Positions 13,287 to 24,692 of a stretch of DNA of 64,000 bases are shown one piece after another. Made by a program: the position numbers and the translations under genes. Every line of letters begins with the position of its first letter. Position 1 is the first letter of the stretch. Source of the DNA: Arachis hypogaea (Eukaryota; Streptophyta; Magnoliopsida; Fabales; Fabaceae); the NCBI RefSeq assembly GCF_003086295.3, contig NC_092038.1, forward strand, positions 102,579,837 to 102,643,836. Direction: 5' to 3'. Below the pieces are notes generated by a model, which saw only the letters and a list, made by a program, of their open reading frames with translations, did not search any database and was not told where the DNA came from.

Positions 13287-14833
13287 TGATAAACCCCATT
13301 TGTAGGGTTTATCTTGTATTGATTTTTGGGGATTTTATCACCTTTTTTATCCACATTTATTCAATGAAATAGCATGGTTTTGTATATTCTCCTTTAATTA
13401 TGCTTAAGAGTGAAAACATGCTTTTTAGGTCTTAAAATAGCTAAATGTAATTTACCTTGATTTCATTAGATGCCTTGATATGTTTGTTAAGTGATTTCAG
13501 ATTTAGGACGCAAAGATTGGATCAAGGGAATGAAGAAAAAGCATGTAAAGTTGGAGAACTCATGAAGAAATGATGGAACCAAAAAGCTGTCAAGCCTGAC
13601 CTCTTCACACTTAAATGACCATAACGTGAGCTACAGAGGTCCAAATGATGTGGTTCCAGTTGGGTTGGAAAGCTAACATCCGGGGCTTCGAAACGATATA
13701 AGATTTGCCATAGTGCATAGGGGCGCGCATGCGCACAGTACGTGGACACGCTGATGGCTGCACATGACCCACTTAATGCAACTCGTGGTCAGTGATTTTA
13801 GAAGCCTTGTGGGTCCAATCCAACTCATTTCTGATGCTATTTAATCCAAGGATTGAAGAGAAATCAACAGACTTTTGATCATTAGTCATAGTTTAGTTTT
13901 AGAAGTAGTTAGAACTAGTTTTTAGAGAGAGAAGCTCTCACTTCTCTCTAGAATTAGGATTAGGAATTAGGGTTAGATTAGGATCTTATAGTTCTAGGTT
14001 TAATTCAAGTCTCCTTCTACTTCTACCTCCAATTGGTGATTGCTACACTTTGGTTCTTCTTTCTATCCCTATTCTCTTGTTGTAATTTCTCTTATTTTGT
14101 TTCTAGGTTTTGTAATTGAGATACTCTTGTTCTCTTTATTTTCTTTTAATAATGCAATTTGAGGTACTTCATGATAATTGTGATTTCCTTGATTGTTGTT
14201 GTTAATTCTTTGCATTCAATTGTTGTTATAATTTATTCTTGTTCTTTGCACCTTCCAAGTGTTTGATGAAATGCTTGGAAGGATGTTAGAGTAGGATTTT
14301 ATGTTCTTGGCTTGAGAAGGTAACTTAGGATTTCTTGAATTACTAGTGTCCAAGTGAGTGATAGTTGATAGCCATTGACTCTAGCCTTCATTAATCCAAT
14401 TAGTGAAAAGTTAGGATTTATGGACTTGGATTGATATAGCTCACTTGACTTTCCTTTGTTATTTGATTAAAGGATGACTAAGTGAGATTAATCCTTGCAA
14501 CTACCATACTTGTGGCTAGTGATAATGATGAAGATTCTTGACAACCAAAACTTGCCAAGACCATTTTGTTAATAGAATTTCATTACCATTTACTATTCAT
14601 TTTTCTCATTCAAAACACCAATATAAATAAATCCATAACCAATAACAAGAACACTATCCTGCAAGTCCTTTGAGAGACGACCCGAGGTTCAAATACTTCG
14701 GTTTATAGATTTTAAGGGTTTGTACTTGTGACAAACAAATTTTTGTATGAAAGGATTATTGTTGGTTTAGAGACTATACTTTACAACGAGATTTCATTAG
14801 TGAAATTCTAAACCGTCAAAAATCCATTCATCA
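13287..14833 (+). repeat. 5' LTR of the composite retrotransposon
   Basis: 1547 bp, starts TGATAAACCCCATTTGTAGG and ends CATTCATCA. Near-identical to 26978-28529 over its full length. A TATTTAA-like element at about 13838 could be the promoter. A short CpG-rich word cluster (GGGCGCGCATGCGCACAGT) lies at about 13720. Confidence 0.93.
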
Positions 14834-14836
14834 AAA

Positions 14837-14854
14837 TGGCGCTGTTGCCGGGGA
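14837..14854 (+). other. Primer binding site, tRNA-Asp type
   Basis: TGGCGCTGTTGCCGGGGA lies three bases after the 5' LTR. Apart from one base it matches the complement of the 3' end of plant tRNA-Asp(GTC), the primer used by Athila-type Ty3/gypsy elements. This is where minus-strand DNA synthesis would start. Confidence 0.87.
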
Positions 14855-14961
14855 TTTGCAATGGTGTTATGTTATTGGTTATTGTACATATGTGAATAGT
14901 GTAAATAGTTTGTCTTTTGCTTGTTTACTAGATTTTATTAGTTTTATTTCGTTTTTCCACC

Positions 14962-16224
14962 ATGAATTCTCACTTTGGCTATGAGTTTGTCCCTAATTGT
15001 GTTGTAGGAAATGTGAACTTCAATGATGACCCTCATTATGGATGGAACCAACAAAGATGGGAGGAGCCTCAAGGAATTGATCACTCCTATTGGCAACAAC
15101 TTCCGGATACTTATAGGTATAATTCACATCCTAATGTATGTCAACTCAATCGCTATGGTGACTCTTTTTGTGACAATCAACCACCACCATATGCCTATGA
15201 CTCTTATCCTCAATGTGAACCTCAACGTGAACCTCAACCATACTCACAAGCCTTTCCATACCAAGCACCTTCCTATGATCCATATCTACCATATGACCAA
15301 TCACCCATACCATATTCTTATGACCATTATGAGCAAGAACCTTTAGAACCACCACAACCCTATCAAGATTACTACCATGAACCACCACAACACTCACTAT
15401 CTCCATACCCTTACCAAGAAGAACCACCTTTCTACTATGAACTCTCTCTCCAAAATGATGAACCCTCTTATCCACCCCAAGCCCCAATAGATGATTCTCT
15501 TACCTTGCTACTTCAAGGACAAGCGGATATGCAAAGGAACACCTTAGAGTTTGTGACTAACTTGACCAAGGTAGTGCATACTTTAGCCTACAAATGTTTG
15601 AACACTCAAGGTGCTTCCGTGGTCACATTTGAAGAATCCATTGAAGATCATAGCATGAAGGAGAGATTGGAAAATCCAATGAAAAATAAGGGAGGCTATT
15701 TTGTATTAGAGCAATTGGAGGAGCCTATGGTTATTGAAGAAAAGAAAGAAGTGGTTGAAGATTTAGGAGACGTTGAGAGTCCATGGGAATGTAGCATCAT
15801 GGAGAACTCTTCCAAGAAGGTTGATATTGATGTTGAAGAGGGTGCGCAACCTCTAAGGCATATCGTCGTTGGAGACTTGGAAGAGGTTTATCAAGTGATG
15901 GATTCAATCATGGATGAATTTCTATCTACAATCGAATCCTCTCCCATTGGACATGAAGTTGAAATTATAGAAGAGTGTGCACAACCTCCCATACCCTTGG
16001 TGAGCAATGAGAAAGAGAGCTACCAAGAGGAAAACGTTGGCATGGTGTATATCAAAATTGAAGAATATGAAGAGGTTGACCAAGAAATGGATTTATTCAT
16101 CAATGAATTTCTATCCAAAATTGAATCACCTCCCATTAGGCAAGAAATCAAAGTTCTTGAAGACAACACCAAGCCATGTGATAAAAGGGGAAAGGTTGAA
16201 ATCGAAGAAGCCTTGTACGTTTAA
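14962..16224 (+). CDS. Retroelement-borne 420-aa Pro/Gln/Tyr-rich then acidic protein, function unknown
   Basis: Full-length open frame starting with a good plant start context (CCACC ATG) 130 bases after the 5' LTR. Residues about 15-185 are rich in Tyr, Pro, Gln, His and Asp with irregular PYxPY-type repeats, a low-complexity, probably disordered region. Residues about 190-230 contain a Leu-rich helix (LTLLLQGQADMQRNTLEF) like the short coiled segment downstream of gag-like regions in other peanut elements. Residues 280-420 are strongly acidic and contain an internal duplication: 306-342 and 369-405 both carry an EEVxQxMD, EFLSxIESxPI pattern. I see no CCHC knuckle, no capsid core and no pol motif. 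I do not recognise a family; a structural role in place of Gag is only a guess. Confidence 0.75.
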   Translation: MNSHFGYEFVPNCVVGNVNFNDDPHYGWNQQRWEEPQGIDHSYWQQLPDTYRYNSHPNVCQLNRYGDSFCDNQPPPYAYDSYPQCEPQREPQPYSQAFPYQAPSYDPYLPYDQSPIPYSYDHYEQEPLEPPQPYQDYYHEPPQHSLSPYPYQEEPPFYYELSLQNDEPSYPPQAPIDDSLTLLLQGQADMQRNTLEFVTNLTKVVHTLAYKCLNTQGASVVTFEESIEDHSMKERLENPMKNKGGYFVLEQLEEPMVIEEKKEVVEDLGDVESPWECSIMENSSKKVDIDVEEGAQPLRHIVVGDLEEVYQVMDSIMDEFLSTIESSPIGHEVEIIEECAQPPIPLVSNEKESYQEENVGMVYIKIEEYEEVDQEMDLFINEFLSKIESPPIRQEIKVLEDNTKPCDKRGKVEIEEALYV

Positions 16225-16649
16225 GTTGGGACCCCGGAGGCCATTGGAAGTGCAAACAATGGTGGGGATTCGAAGAAGAGTTCAAGCATAAGCCACCCTA
16301 GTAAGGACTCCATCAAAATGTCCAACTTAAGGACTTAAACTAAAAGTGCTAGGTGGAAGACACCCCACCATGGTAAACTCTTTCCACTCTCTTCTAATTT
16401 TGTTTAATAAGTGATTTGAGTTACCATTGTAGGTAGTTTTTTCATCTCATAATTAGCTTGTTTGTGTACATTAGTTGCTAGCATATTAACATGCATGTTG
16501 TGCTTAGTAGAAATAGAATAAATCTCAAAACCAACTTGCATTTTAGAAAGTATGTGGTTTTTGACTAAACAAGGTGTTGTAAACATCATGGAGAGTCTTT
16601 GGGCAATTTAGAGCTTTTAGTCATTTAAAAAAAAAAGAGAGAGGGGGAG
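16225..16649 (+). other. Internal spacer of the retrotransposon
   Basis: No coding signal. It contains a segment (about 16275-16440) closely repeated at 23950-24110 in the second internal part, including AATGTCCAACTTAAGGACTT and CACCCCACCATGGTAAACTC. This shows that the two internal regions belong to related elements. Confidence 0.7.
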
Positions 16650-17300
16650 TGGACGCGCACGCACAGTGTACGCGCACGCATCCCTGTGCGGATGCACCAC
16701 CACCCACATTCCAGAGAGTTGGGCTTCTCTTGGGCAACCACTATGCCATGAGCCCAACCTGACCCACGCTGACGCGCACTACGTGCGTGTGCGCATATTA
16801 TTAGAACATGAAATTTCACGCGGACGCGCACCTGCCGCGCCCACGTCGATCTGCTGCTGCAAATTTTTTGAGCCAAGCCCCAGAGAGTTGAGCCGGATCT
16901 GGGCCGACTTTAAGCCCCCAACCCAACTCGATTTGCACGGACGCGCACTTACCGCGTGCGCACCCATATGCCCAGGGAGGAACAGACGTGAGCGTACGCA
17001 TCGCGCTAGCGCGCCTTATCACAAATTACCAACGTATGCGGACGCGCACTTGCCGCGCCCGCGTCCCTTACATGCTGCCGCCACTCTAGGCTTTTGCCCC
17101 GAGAGTTGGGCGTGCGTCAAGACCACTCTAAGCCTCAGGCCCAACCGCATGTACGCGTGCACACGCTGTACGCGCACGCGCCGTTGCATAATCTGCCAAT
17201 CCACGCTTGAGCGCGCTGCACGCTCACGCGTGGGTCCCAAGTTTTCTCAATGTACGCGGACGCGCAAGGTGCGCGCTCGCGTCGATTCAAAAAAGGGGAT
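16650..17300. repeat. CpG-rich dyad cluster (GGACGCG...CGCGTCC units)
   Basis: About nine degenerate units of roughly 35 bases. Each is a split dyad whose arms are written GGACGCG or ACGCGCAC on one side and GCGCCCGCGTC or similar on the other. The best unit has arms at 17040-17046 and 17060-17066. The surrounding DNA is AT-rich, so the cluster stands out sharply. A 373-codon frame runs through it only because the repeat lacks stop codons. Confidence 0.7.
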
Positions 17301-18791
17301 AACCCTAATACGCGAAGAGTGTTGCGCAGTCGCGCACTCTCTCCTCTCTCACTCTCATTTTCCCCTTCCTTCAACTTCATCAACCACCATCATCGCCACC
17401 GGGCGTAGCCCCGTCACCGCCGGCGACTGCGCCGCCGTCGCAACCCAACCCCTCTGCCTTCCTCTCCCTCTCAACTGCTCTACCTCGCCACCCACTCACT
17501 TCCCCCTCTGCTCTCCTCCACCACCGGCAAGCCTCTGCTGGTCCGCCGGCCACCACCATCACATAGCCAGTCTCTCTCTCTCACCCACTCACTCTGCCCT
17601 CTGCTCTCTCGCACGACCCACACGCCGCCGCAGTCGCCGCCATCTTCACCGCCACCGTCCGCGGCGGTGCAACTTCGGATTCTGCTGCCCCTACCCTATC
17701 CTAATTCCCTTTCCATTCTTAGTTCTTCCCCGCTCCCAGGTTTCTGCTCAATTTCTATTTTTCTTTTTAACTGTTCATTTTTGTTAGCTTCTGTAATTTT
17801 CTTTTAGTTAATTTGAATCCAATTGTTGCATGTTAGGATTAGTTAGAAATAATTGCGGTTAGGTAGCTAGGACTGGATAGAGGATTCTAGGCCTGATAAG
17901 TGCTCCGTATGTGCATATTTTCTGTTTGTTGATTTGTCTGATAAGTGCCAATTTTGAGCTGCTCTGTGTGCAATCTGTGTTGCCTGTATGCTATCTTTTT
18001 GCTGCTGTGATTAGTTGATATTGTAATCATGATAATTTGTGCTATGTTGCCATCCGGGAACATCCGATTTTAAGCCGGAACGCTGCCCAATTTTCAAGAA
18101 ATCTATTTTCATTTGAGTCTCTATTGTAATTTGGGCTAATTTCCGTTTCCTTTCAACTTTCCGGATTTGCATCAATCATTGTGAACATGAAGCGCAACTT
18201 CTCTTTTCTTTGAGCCTAAATATCATCATGCCACTAATCCACTTTTCTAACTTACTAATTTCTTTAACCATTTGACATTTACTCACATTTAACCCTCTTT
18301 AACCATTCTTTCAAAGGTATGATGATTTTATTGATTAATGAGTAAGAGTTGTTGACTTTAGTGACCATAACATTGATGATTTCCTTTCAATTCATTGCAC
18401 CCCGTTGCAATTTCATTTTCATCATCAATAATTACACCTCATTGTATGCATTTTGTGAATCCTTTTGTTAGGCAAGCTTTCTTTCATCATAACACTAAGT
18501 ATCAATCTCATCTCTTACTTGCTAACTTGTCTAACCTACTGACTTCAGTTTTCTTTACTTAGCTCATTAACCATTCTTTTGAGTTTTGATGATGAATATG
18601 CCTATTCTTTAAGAATTGTATACATTGTTGGATGTATTGATTTTTTTTGGTTTATGCTTCCACTTATGCTTCTTTGCACACCAAGTTTTCAATACACATT
18701 ATGATTGCTTGTTATTCCTCTTACATCTTGAAGTCGCTTTTAATTGCTATATGCTACATGTTTAATTGCTATCATAATTGTCTTTTTCAGG
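17300..18791 (+). other. Transcribed leader and probable intron before the second ORF
   Basis: Pyrimidine- and CCACC-rich until about 17730, then T-rich intron-like sequence. A candidate donor (CCCAG followed by GTTTCTG, about 17740) and a good acceptor (TCTTTTTCAG, 18781-18790) would remove about 1.05 kb and place the ATG at 18792 two bases after the junction. No protein is claimed for the pyrimidine-rich part. Confidence 0.5.
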
Positions 18792-20132
18792 ATGTCAGAT
18801 AAAGGGAAAGCTATAGCCACCTCTTCCAAGAAAAGAAAACACTCTACACCCTCTATCCCCTCCATCTACAAGAATTATGCTAAGAATCCTTTGAATGACG
18901 AAGAAAAGGAAAATCAGTTATTACCTTCTACTGACCCAACCAAGTTTCCCAATCTTTACTGTGAGCTTCGCTTCCAAAAATATCGAACAACGAAGCTGAA
19001 TACTGAGAAGAAATTACTCCTACCTAATGATGTGAGACGAGCCATTACTAGTCGCATCCTAGAGTTGGGTATGGACTTTGTTGATAGAGATTTGGGAGAT
19101 ATAAACATTTCGTGGGTTAAGGAATTCTATTGCAACTTCTTCCGTCCTACTTTGGATTCAGTTCAGGTGAGGGGTAGAGAGGTTATGATCACGGAGACTG
19201 CTATAGAGGAAGCATTACAGTGTCGGCACATTACTGATGACATGTGTGCCCATCAGCAGGTAGAGATGGCTATCCATACCATGACCTTTGACTATGAGGC
19301 GCTGAGGCGCGTGATTGGTTTACCAGATGCCACTTGGGTCATGGACTCGGGCAACACAAAGCCCAAAGGGATGCTCTTTGCACACTTGAACAAGGAGGCC
19401 AAGACTTGGCAGATGATCTTCGCTCACTACGTCTTGCCCACCACTCACTTTTCTGAGATCCCTATGGAGATGCTACTCTTGATTGGTTGTGTTATGGAGG
19501 GAAAGGAAGTTTATTTTCCCCGATTGATCCGACAGAGCATGTGGCGAGCCCATATTCGTGGCCTCCTGCCTTTTCCTGTCCTGATTACCAGCATGGCATC
19601 ACTGGCGGATGTTCCTAGCCATGATGATGATGTGATACCACCACCGTCAGAGGACGGTGCTAAGGAGGTCACTATTCCTTGGGGCACTTGGGTGACTGAG
19701 AGACCCCCGGCTAGACGCCGATCTAGAGCTAGAGCGGTGGTAGGGACAGCCGGACCTTTGGCAGCCCCATCTGCTTCTACAGCAGCAGCCCCATCTTCGA
19801 CAGTCCCTTCTTCAGCACCTGAGCCGACTTATCTACTGGTCCAGCGTCTATTTCGGTTCTTAGAGCGTGAGAGGCGCCATGTCAGACGCCGACTGGATCG
19901 GATGGACCAGGCGCTCATTTCTCTGGGTGCTGAGTTACCTCCGCTTCCCGACTCTCCGGCCTCCGATGAGCAGGATCATCAGGAGGAGGATGCGGAGGCA
20001 CCGACTCAGCAGGATGCCCCTCCAGATGCCCCAGACACCACAGAGACACATCAGACCCATGCGGAGCTGGTCCCACAGCCACAGCCAGAGCCAGAGCCTA
20101 CCGTTGTACTTCCCACCGATCCTCCGGTTTAG
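18792..20132 (+). CDS. 'Putative plant transposon protein' domain, 446 aa, retroelement-borne
   Basis: The ATG at 18792 is preferred over one 48 bases upstream because it follows a splice acceptor and starts MSDKGKAIATSSKKRKHS, a basic N-terminus with a nuclear-signal look. Residues about 55-260 match my memory of the plant transposon-protein domain seen in Athila-type elements: a FYCNF block, then VRGREVMIT, then an ALQC block, a KTWQMIFAHYVLP segment and a WRAHIRGLLPFP segment. The function of that domain is not known. Then come a basic PPARRRSRARAV patch, an Ala/Ser/Pro linker, a short Arg-rich helix (about 360-390) and an acidic Pro/Gln/Glu tail. The frame is fully open, which argues for recent activity or selection. 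The stop is followed at once by CTTAAGTGTGGGGAGG, a polypurine-tract-like word. Confidence 0.8.
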   Translation: MSDKGKAIATSSKKRKHSTPSIPSIYKNYAKNPLNDEEKENQLLPSTDPTKFPNLYCELRFQKYRTTKLNTEKKLLLPNDVRRAITSRILELGMDFVDRDLGDINISWVKEFYCNFFRPTLDSVQVRGREVMITETAIEEALQCRHITDDMCAHQQVEMAIHTMTFDYEALRRVIGLPDATWVMDSGNTKPKGMLFAHLNKEAKTWQMIFAHYVLPTTHFSEIPMEMLLLIGCVMEGKEVYFPRLIRQSMWRAHIRGLLPFPVLITSMASLADVPSHDDDVIPPPSEDGAKEVTIPWGTWVTERPPARRRSRARAVVGTAGPLAAPSASTAAAPSSTVPSSAPEPTYLLVQRLFRFLERERRHVRRRLDRMDQALISLGAELPPLPDSPASDEQDHQEEDAEAPTQQDAPPDAPDTTETHQTHAELVPQPQPEPEPTVVLPTDPPV

Positions 20133-21940
20133 CATCGAGGACGATGCTTGATCTTAAGTGTGGGGAGGGGACCGGTGAACTTTTCGGCTACTCTCCTAGT
20201 TATCTTATTTTGCATATCTTTTGTATATATTTTGATGCATTTTGAGTTTACTTTGGATACCTTTACCGCTTATTTTGGATTTTAGATATTTTGGTGCTTT
20301 TGGATATCTTTAGATGTCTTAGAAGATAGATTTCACACTTTTAGTTGGATTTTTCTTTATACATTTTTGCATATCTTTCTTTTTAGTTTGTGGTTGTGAT
20401 TAGAAATCATACTTTGAATTGCAAACACTTAGTCACCCTTTTTGCATAAGAAATTGGTTTTAAGCGGAAAAGGAAAGGGTAAACTAAGGAAATTTTTGCA
20501 TTTCTCAATCACAATAATGCTTAGTCAAATATTGAGATTTTTCAAGAAATTTAATTATAGGGCACCAACCCAATTGATTGAAGAAAATTTTTGGTGAAAC
20601 TTGCTTGAATTCATACTTTGTGAAGCATGTATTGAGCCTAGAACACAAGCTTGTGAGACTTGGTCCTATTGATGTGGTTACATTTTATAACCACTTATTT
20701 TCCATTCTTGTGTGAAATTATTCTCTATTTATGATTGTGATCCTTGATTTGTTTGATTCTATATGTCCATTTATTTCTTGTATTCATGCATTTGTATGAT
20801 TGAGGCCATTATTTCATTAGCCCACTTACCCAAATAGCCAACCTTTTACTCTCCATTGTTAGCCAATTTTGAGCCTAAGCTTAACCAACTTATTCTCAAT
20901 TTAGCACATTACAAACCCAAGGCGGAAAACCAATGAAAAATCTTTGTTTGGATCTTTGACTAGCCTAGGCTAGTGAGAGTGCTCATTATTCAAAGTTGGT
21001 GAGGTTTGGGAACATTGGATGGAAAAAAGAAAAAAGGGTAGTACACTTTCATGTTTAGGAATTGGGTACATACTCATGTATTGATTAAATGTATAGACTT
21101 TATGCATTGATGTTCTTGTGTATAGTTTGAAAGAAAAAGAAAAATGAAAAGAAAAAGAAATAAAAGTGAAAAAGAAAAAAAAGAAACGAAAAGAAAAGAA
21201 AAAAATGTATATAGAAAAATAAAGAAAAATAAGAGAAAAAAAGAAAAAAAGAAAAGAAAAAAATAATAAAAAGGGGACAAAATGCCCAAAGGTGAAGTTC
21301 AACAAAAAGGAATCAATGCATAAGTGTTATGAATTAAATAAGAATGCATGAGTATGTAAGAAAAAAAAGTGAAGAATGGGTAGTTAGAATAGTTTGAACT
21401 TGTATAGGTCATTATATAGTTAGGTGGGGAAGTCTATGCTAATCAAAGATTCAAATCCTAGTCCACTTAACCATAAATGATCCTACCTTGACCCTAACCC
21501 CATTACAACCTAAATGAAAGACCTCATGATGAATGTATGCATGCATTGAATAAGTGTTGATTGTTAGAAGAAAATCAAATTTTGGAAAGCATGATTAGAA
21601 GAGAATTGAGTGAATTAACCCTTAAACACTTGAGTGAATAGAGCGGATACACATCCGGTGAGGGTTCAAAGGTTCAATTACATGGGTTCACTCATGTTAT
21701 TTATATTCTTGCAAGTTTGAACCCTTTTTAATAATTCAATACAATTGTGGTTTGGACTTAATTCCTATTGCCTAGCTCTTGTGCTTACACATGCTCTCTT
21801 GGAAATTGATATGTTTGAACTAAGCATTTCCATTTGCTTTAGATAAATGCATTTAGATAGGATTCACATAGTTTAGTTGCATTCAATAAATGTCACACCC
21901 CTTAGTTCCTTTTTTATTTTAGCATGAGGACATGCTAAGG
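20133..21940 (+). other. 3' untranslated part of internal region 1, with purine-only stretch
   Basis: No gene. The segment 21116-21285 is almost only A and G on the plus strand (AAAGAAAAG words), which gives spurious Phe-rich frames on the minus strand. About 20550-21940 is a diverged copy of 25600-26960, including the order of landmarks TGGTTACATTTTATAACCAC, TTGAGGCCATTATTTCATTA and the purine stretch. Confidence 0.75.
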
Positions 21941-21957
21941 TCTAAGTGTGGGGAGGT
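21941..21957 (+). other. Polypurine tract before the middle LTR
   Basis: TCTAAGTGTGGGGAGGT directly abuts the middle LTR (TGATAAAC at 21958), the position where plus-strand synthesis is primed. This shows that the middle LTR is the 3' LTR of internal region 1, not an insertion at a random site. Confidence 0.8.
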
Positions 21958-23391
21958 TGATAAACCCCATTTTTAGGGTTTATCTTGTATTGAATTTAGA
22001 GTATTTTGATAACCTTTTCTCGCATTTAGCCTATGAATTAGCATGGTTTTGTTATCTCTCCCGTATTTGTGCTTAAGTGTAAAAACATGCTTTTTAAGCC
22101 TTATTTTGATGAATTCTAATTTCTCCTTGATTCCATAAGATGCCTTGATGTGTTTGCTAGTAATTCCAGGGTTGAAATAGGCTAGGCATGGATCAAAGGA
22201 GCAAGGAAGAAAGCATGCAAGTGGAGAGAAGCACAAAAGCCAAAGAATTGATCTCGACCAAGCATGCGCACGCGCACAAGGCGCCCGCGCGCACATTGCA
22301 GAATCGACCAGGGACGCGCACGCGTACCGTGCGCACACGCGTCGTAGTCTGCACGTGATTCTGTTATTGCAACACGTGCCTGGCGATTTTGGAAGGTTTC
22401 AGCAACCAACTTTGGCACCAAATTGCATATAAGAACCAAGGATTAAAGGGGATTAATACACATTCACATCCATAGACTCATTTTTACAAGTTTTCTTAGA
22501 TATTTTTAGTTAGTTACATTTGCAGAGAGAGAAACTCCAACCTCTCTCTAGGATTCATCTTCATTTTCTCAATTCTCAACCATTCCTTGGTGAGATCTAT
22601 TGCAACTCTCATTTTACTTTGTTCATGTTGTAGATCATCTTCTCTAATCTCGATTAGTGTTTGTAATTGTTCAATTTTCATAGATCTTAGATTTAACTTT
22701 GTTATTTTGGATTCTATTAATTCATTAAAGATCTCATTTTCATTGTTGTTCATTGTTGATTCTTGTTAATCTCTTGTGTTGAATCACTTTGATTCTAAAC
22801 CTCTTCTCAATTTTACTATGTCTTTCATTCTTGCTCTCTAAATGTTTGAGAAAATGCCAACTTTAGATATGGAGTAGCATCCCCTCACTTGGCCTAGTGG
22901 TTGAGTCATTGGAGACACTTGAATAATGGATGTCAATTGTTGATTAAGAATTGAGAATTGCTAATTGACTTAGAGTGCACTAAAGCTAGACTTCCCTAGG
23001 GTAAGACTAGGACTTGTGACTCAAGTTAGTTACTTTTACTTGACTTTCCTCTATAATTAGGGGTTAACTAAGTGAAGCAACACTCCTTTGTTATCACAAT
23101 TAAAGGAAGCTATAGTGATGGAACTTCCAATGTTCAACCTTGGCCAAGGCTTTTAATATTGATTGATTGTTGTTTTCTTTTATTAGCACTTTTATACCAC
23201 ACTCTTCAAGCCACAAAAGACCACTTAACCAATAACATACACCCTTGTAGCATTCCTAGGGAAGAACGACTCGGGACTAATACTCTCGGTTATAGATTGT
23301 AGAATTGTTTGATGATGGATTTTGCGTCGGTTTAGACTATACTACGATTGATTACTCGATAATTTCTATACCGGCAAAAATTCATTCATCA
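21958..23391 (+). repeat. Middle LTR, diverged subfamily
   Basis: 1434 bp, same ends as the outer LTRs (TGATAAACCCCAT at the start, TTCATTCATCA at the end), but the body differs clearly from them while the outer pair agree closely. It carries its own CpG-rich cluster at 22263-22345 (ACGCGCACAAGGCGCCCGCG) and a CATATAAG box near 22424. It is not followed by a primer site: the next bases are CTCGCAAAGAGG. Confidence 0.85.
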
Positions 23392-24289
23392 CTCGCAAAG
23401 AGGTGGAAATACACAAAAAAGAGCACAAGGAAGTAGACCTTGCATGGTTTAAGTGTGGGGAGGTCTCCCTTCCCGAGTCACCATCCAACACAACATTCAA
23501 GTGGGTAAAATTCTTATCCCTAAGCTTTACTTTCTCGCTTGAATATGGTTTGATTGAAACGGATGGATAACTTAGAGCTCTTTGTGGAATTAAAAGCAAG
23601 AATGAGTTGTGTAGTGGTTGCAAGTTAGGAATTAGGCTCATTAAGGTCAAAGCTTCAAGGTATAGGAACGATGATTGGAAGAATGCCACTTTACAAGGGT
23701 CTCGACGGAAGGCTTGGTATGTTAAAGAGAATGCTATATGTCAACCACTCGGAAAGAAAGAGTATGAAGACCAAATCGAAGACGGGTGCGAAAACAAGAT
23801 ATGGGATCCCGGTTCGCTATGTGAAGACCAACTATGGGGACTCATATCTTGGGTTGAACTTTGCCCAAGTTTGGTGAAGACGGTTGGAAATTCTGTCAAC
23901 CAATTGAGAGGCAAAGATCCTTGGAGATTCAAGGATGAGTATAAACATAAGCCACCATGACAATAAGCCCTTCAAAATGTCCAACTTAAGGACTTAAACT
24001 AAAAGTGCTTGGTAGGAGACACCCCACCATGGTAAACTCTGTCCATTCTCTTTTAGTTTTGTTTAATAAGTGATTTGAGTTGCCATTGTAGGTAGATTTT
24101 CATTTCATATTGATTTGTTTGTAAAGATTGGTTGTTAGTATGTTGTATTCACTAGTAGTAGATGAATAAATCCTAAAATCAAATTGCATTTTTGTGAATT
24201 GTATGATATTTGATTGAATAAAGAAGAGTTGTAGGCATTATAGGGAGCTCTTGGGCATTTTTTCTGCTTTTTGGGCAAAAAAAAAACGG

Positions 24290-24490
24290 GTATCGGCGCA
24301 CTAGCACGCTGTGGCGCGCGCGCGGATTGCACTTCCGCAACTTCTAGTACAAAAACCAGAGAGTTGTGCGCGCTTTGTGCTAGCATTGTGCTGGGAGCAC
24401 AATCTCATTCGCGCGTAAGCACGCTGTGCGCGCGCGCGGATTGTCCCTGCTGCATCCGCACGTGAGCGCGCGGTGCGCGCGTGCGGATTT
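24290..24490. repeat. CpG-rich tandem words, three units
   Basis: Three degenerate units with the core AGCACGCTGTGCGCGCGCGC followed by GGATT, separated by ordinary sequence. Same style as 16650-17300 but a different consensus. Confidence 0.6.
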
Positions 24491-24597
24491 GCACCCTGCT
24501 TTTCTCCTTCCTCCTTTCTCCTTCTTTCTTCTTTTCTTCTTCTTTCTTTCTATTTTTGTTTTCTTCTTCCTCTCTTGGAAATTTTTTTTTCTTCTCC

Positions 24598-24692
24598 TTT
24601 AATATAAAAAAATTTTTTAATAATAAAAATAATAATAATAATAATATAATAATAATAAATAAATAAATAAATAAATAGATAAATAAAATATT
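24598..24692. repeat. AT microsatellite (AAT and AAAT units)
   Basis: Runs of AATAATAAT followed by AAATAAATAAAT. Low complexity only. Confidence 0.9.

Noticed and set aside
16666..17787. 373-codon open frame on plus
   Set aside because: It runs through CpG-rich repeat units and CCACC-rich leader; the protein is Arg/Cys/His/Pro noise with no domain.
20970..21305. Phe-rich minus-strand frame resembling a membrane protein (also at 26106-26318)
   Set aside because: Translation of an A/G-only stretch in a retroelement 3' region.
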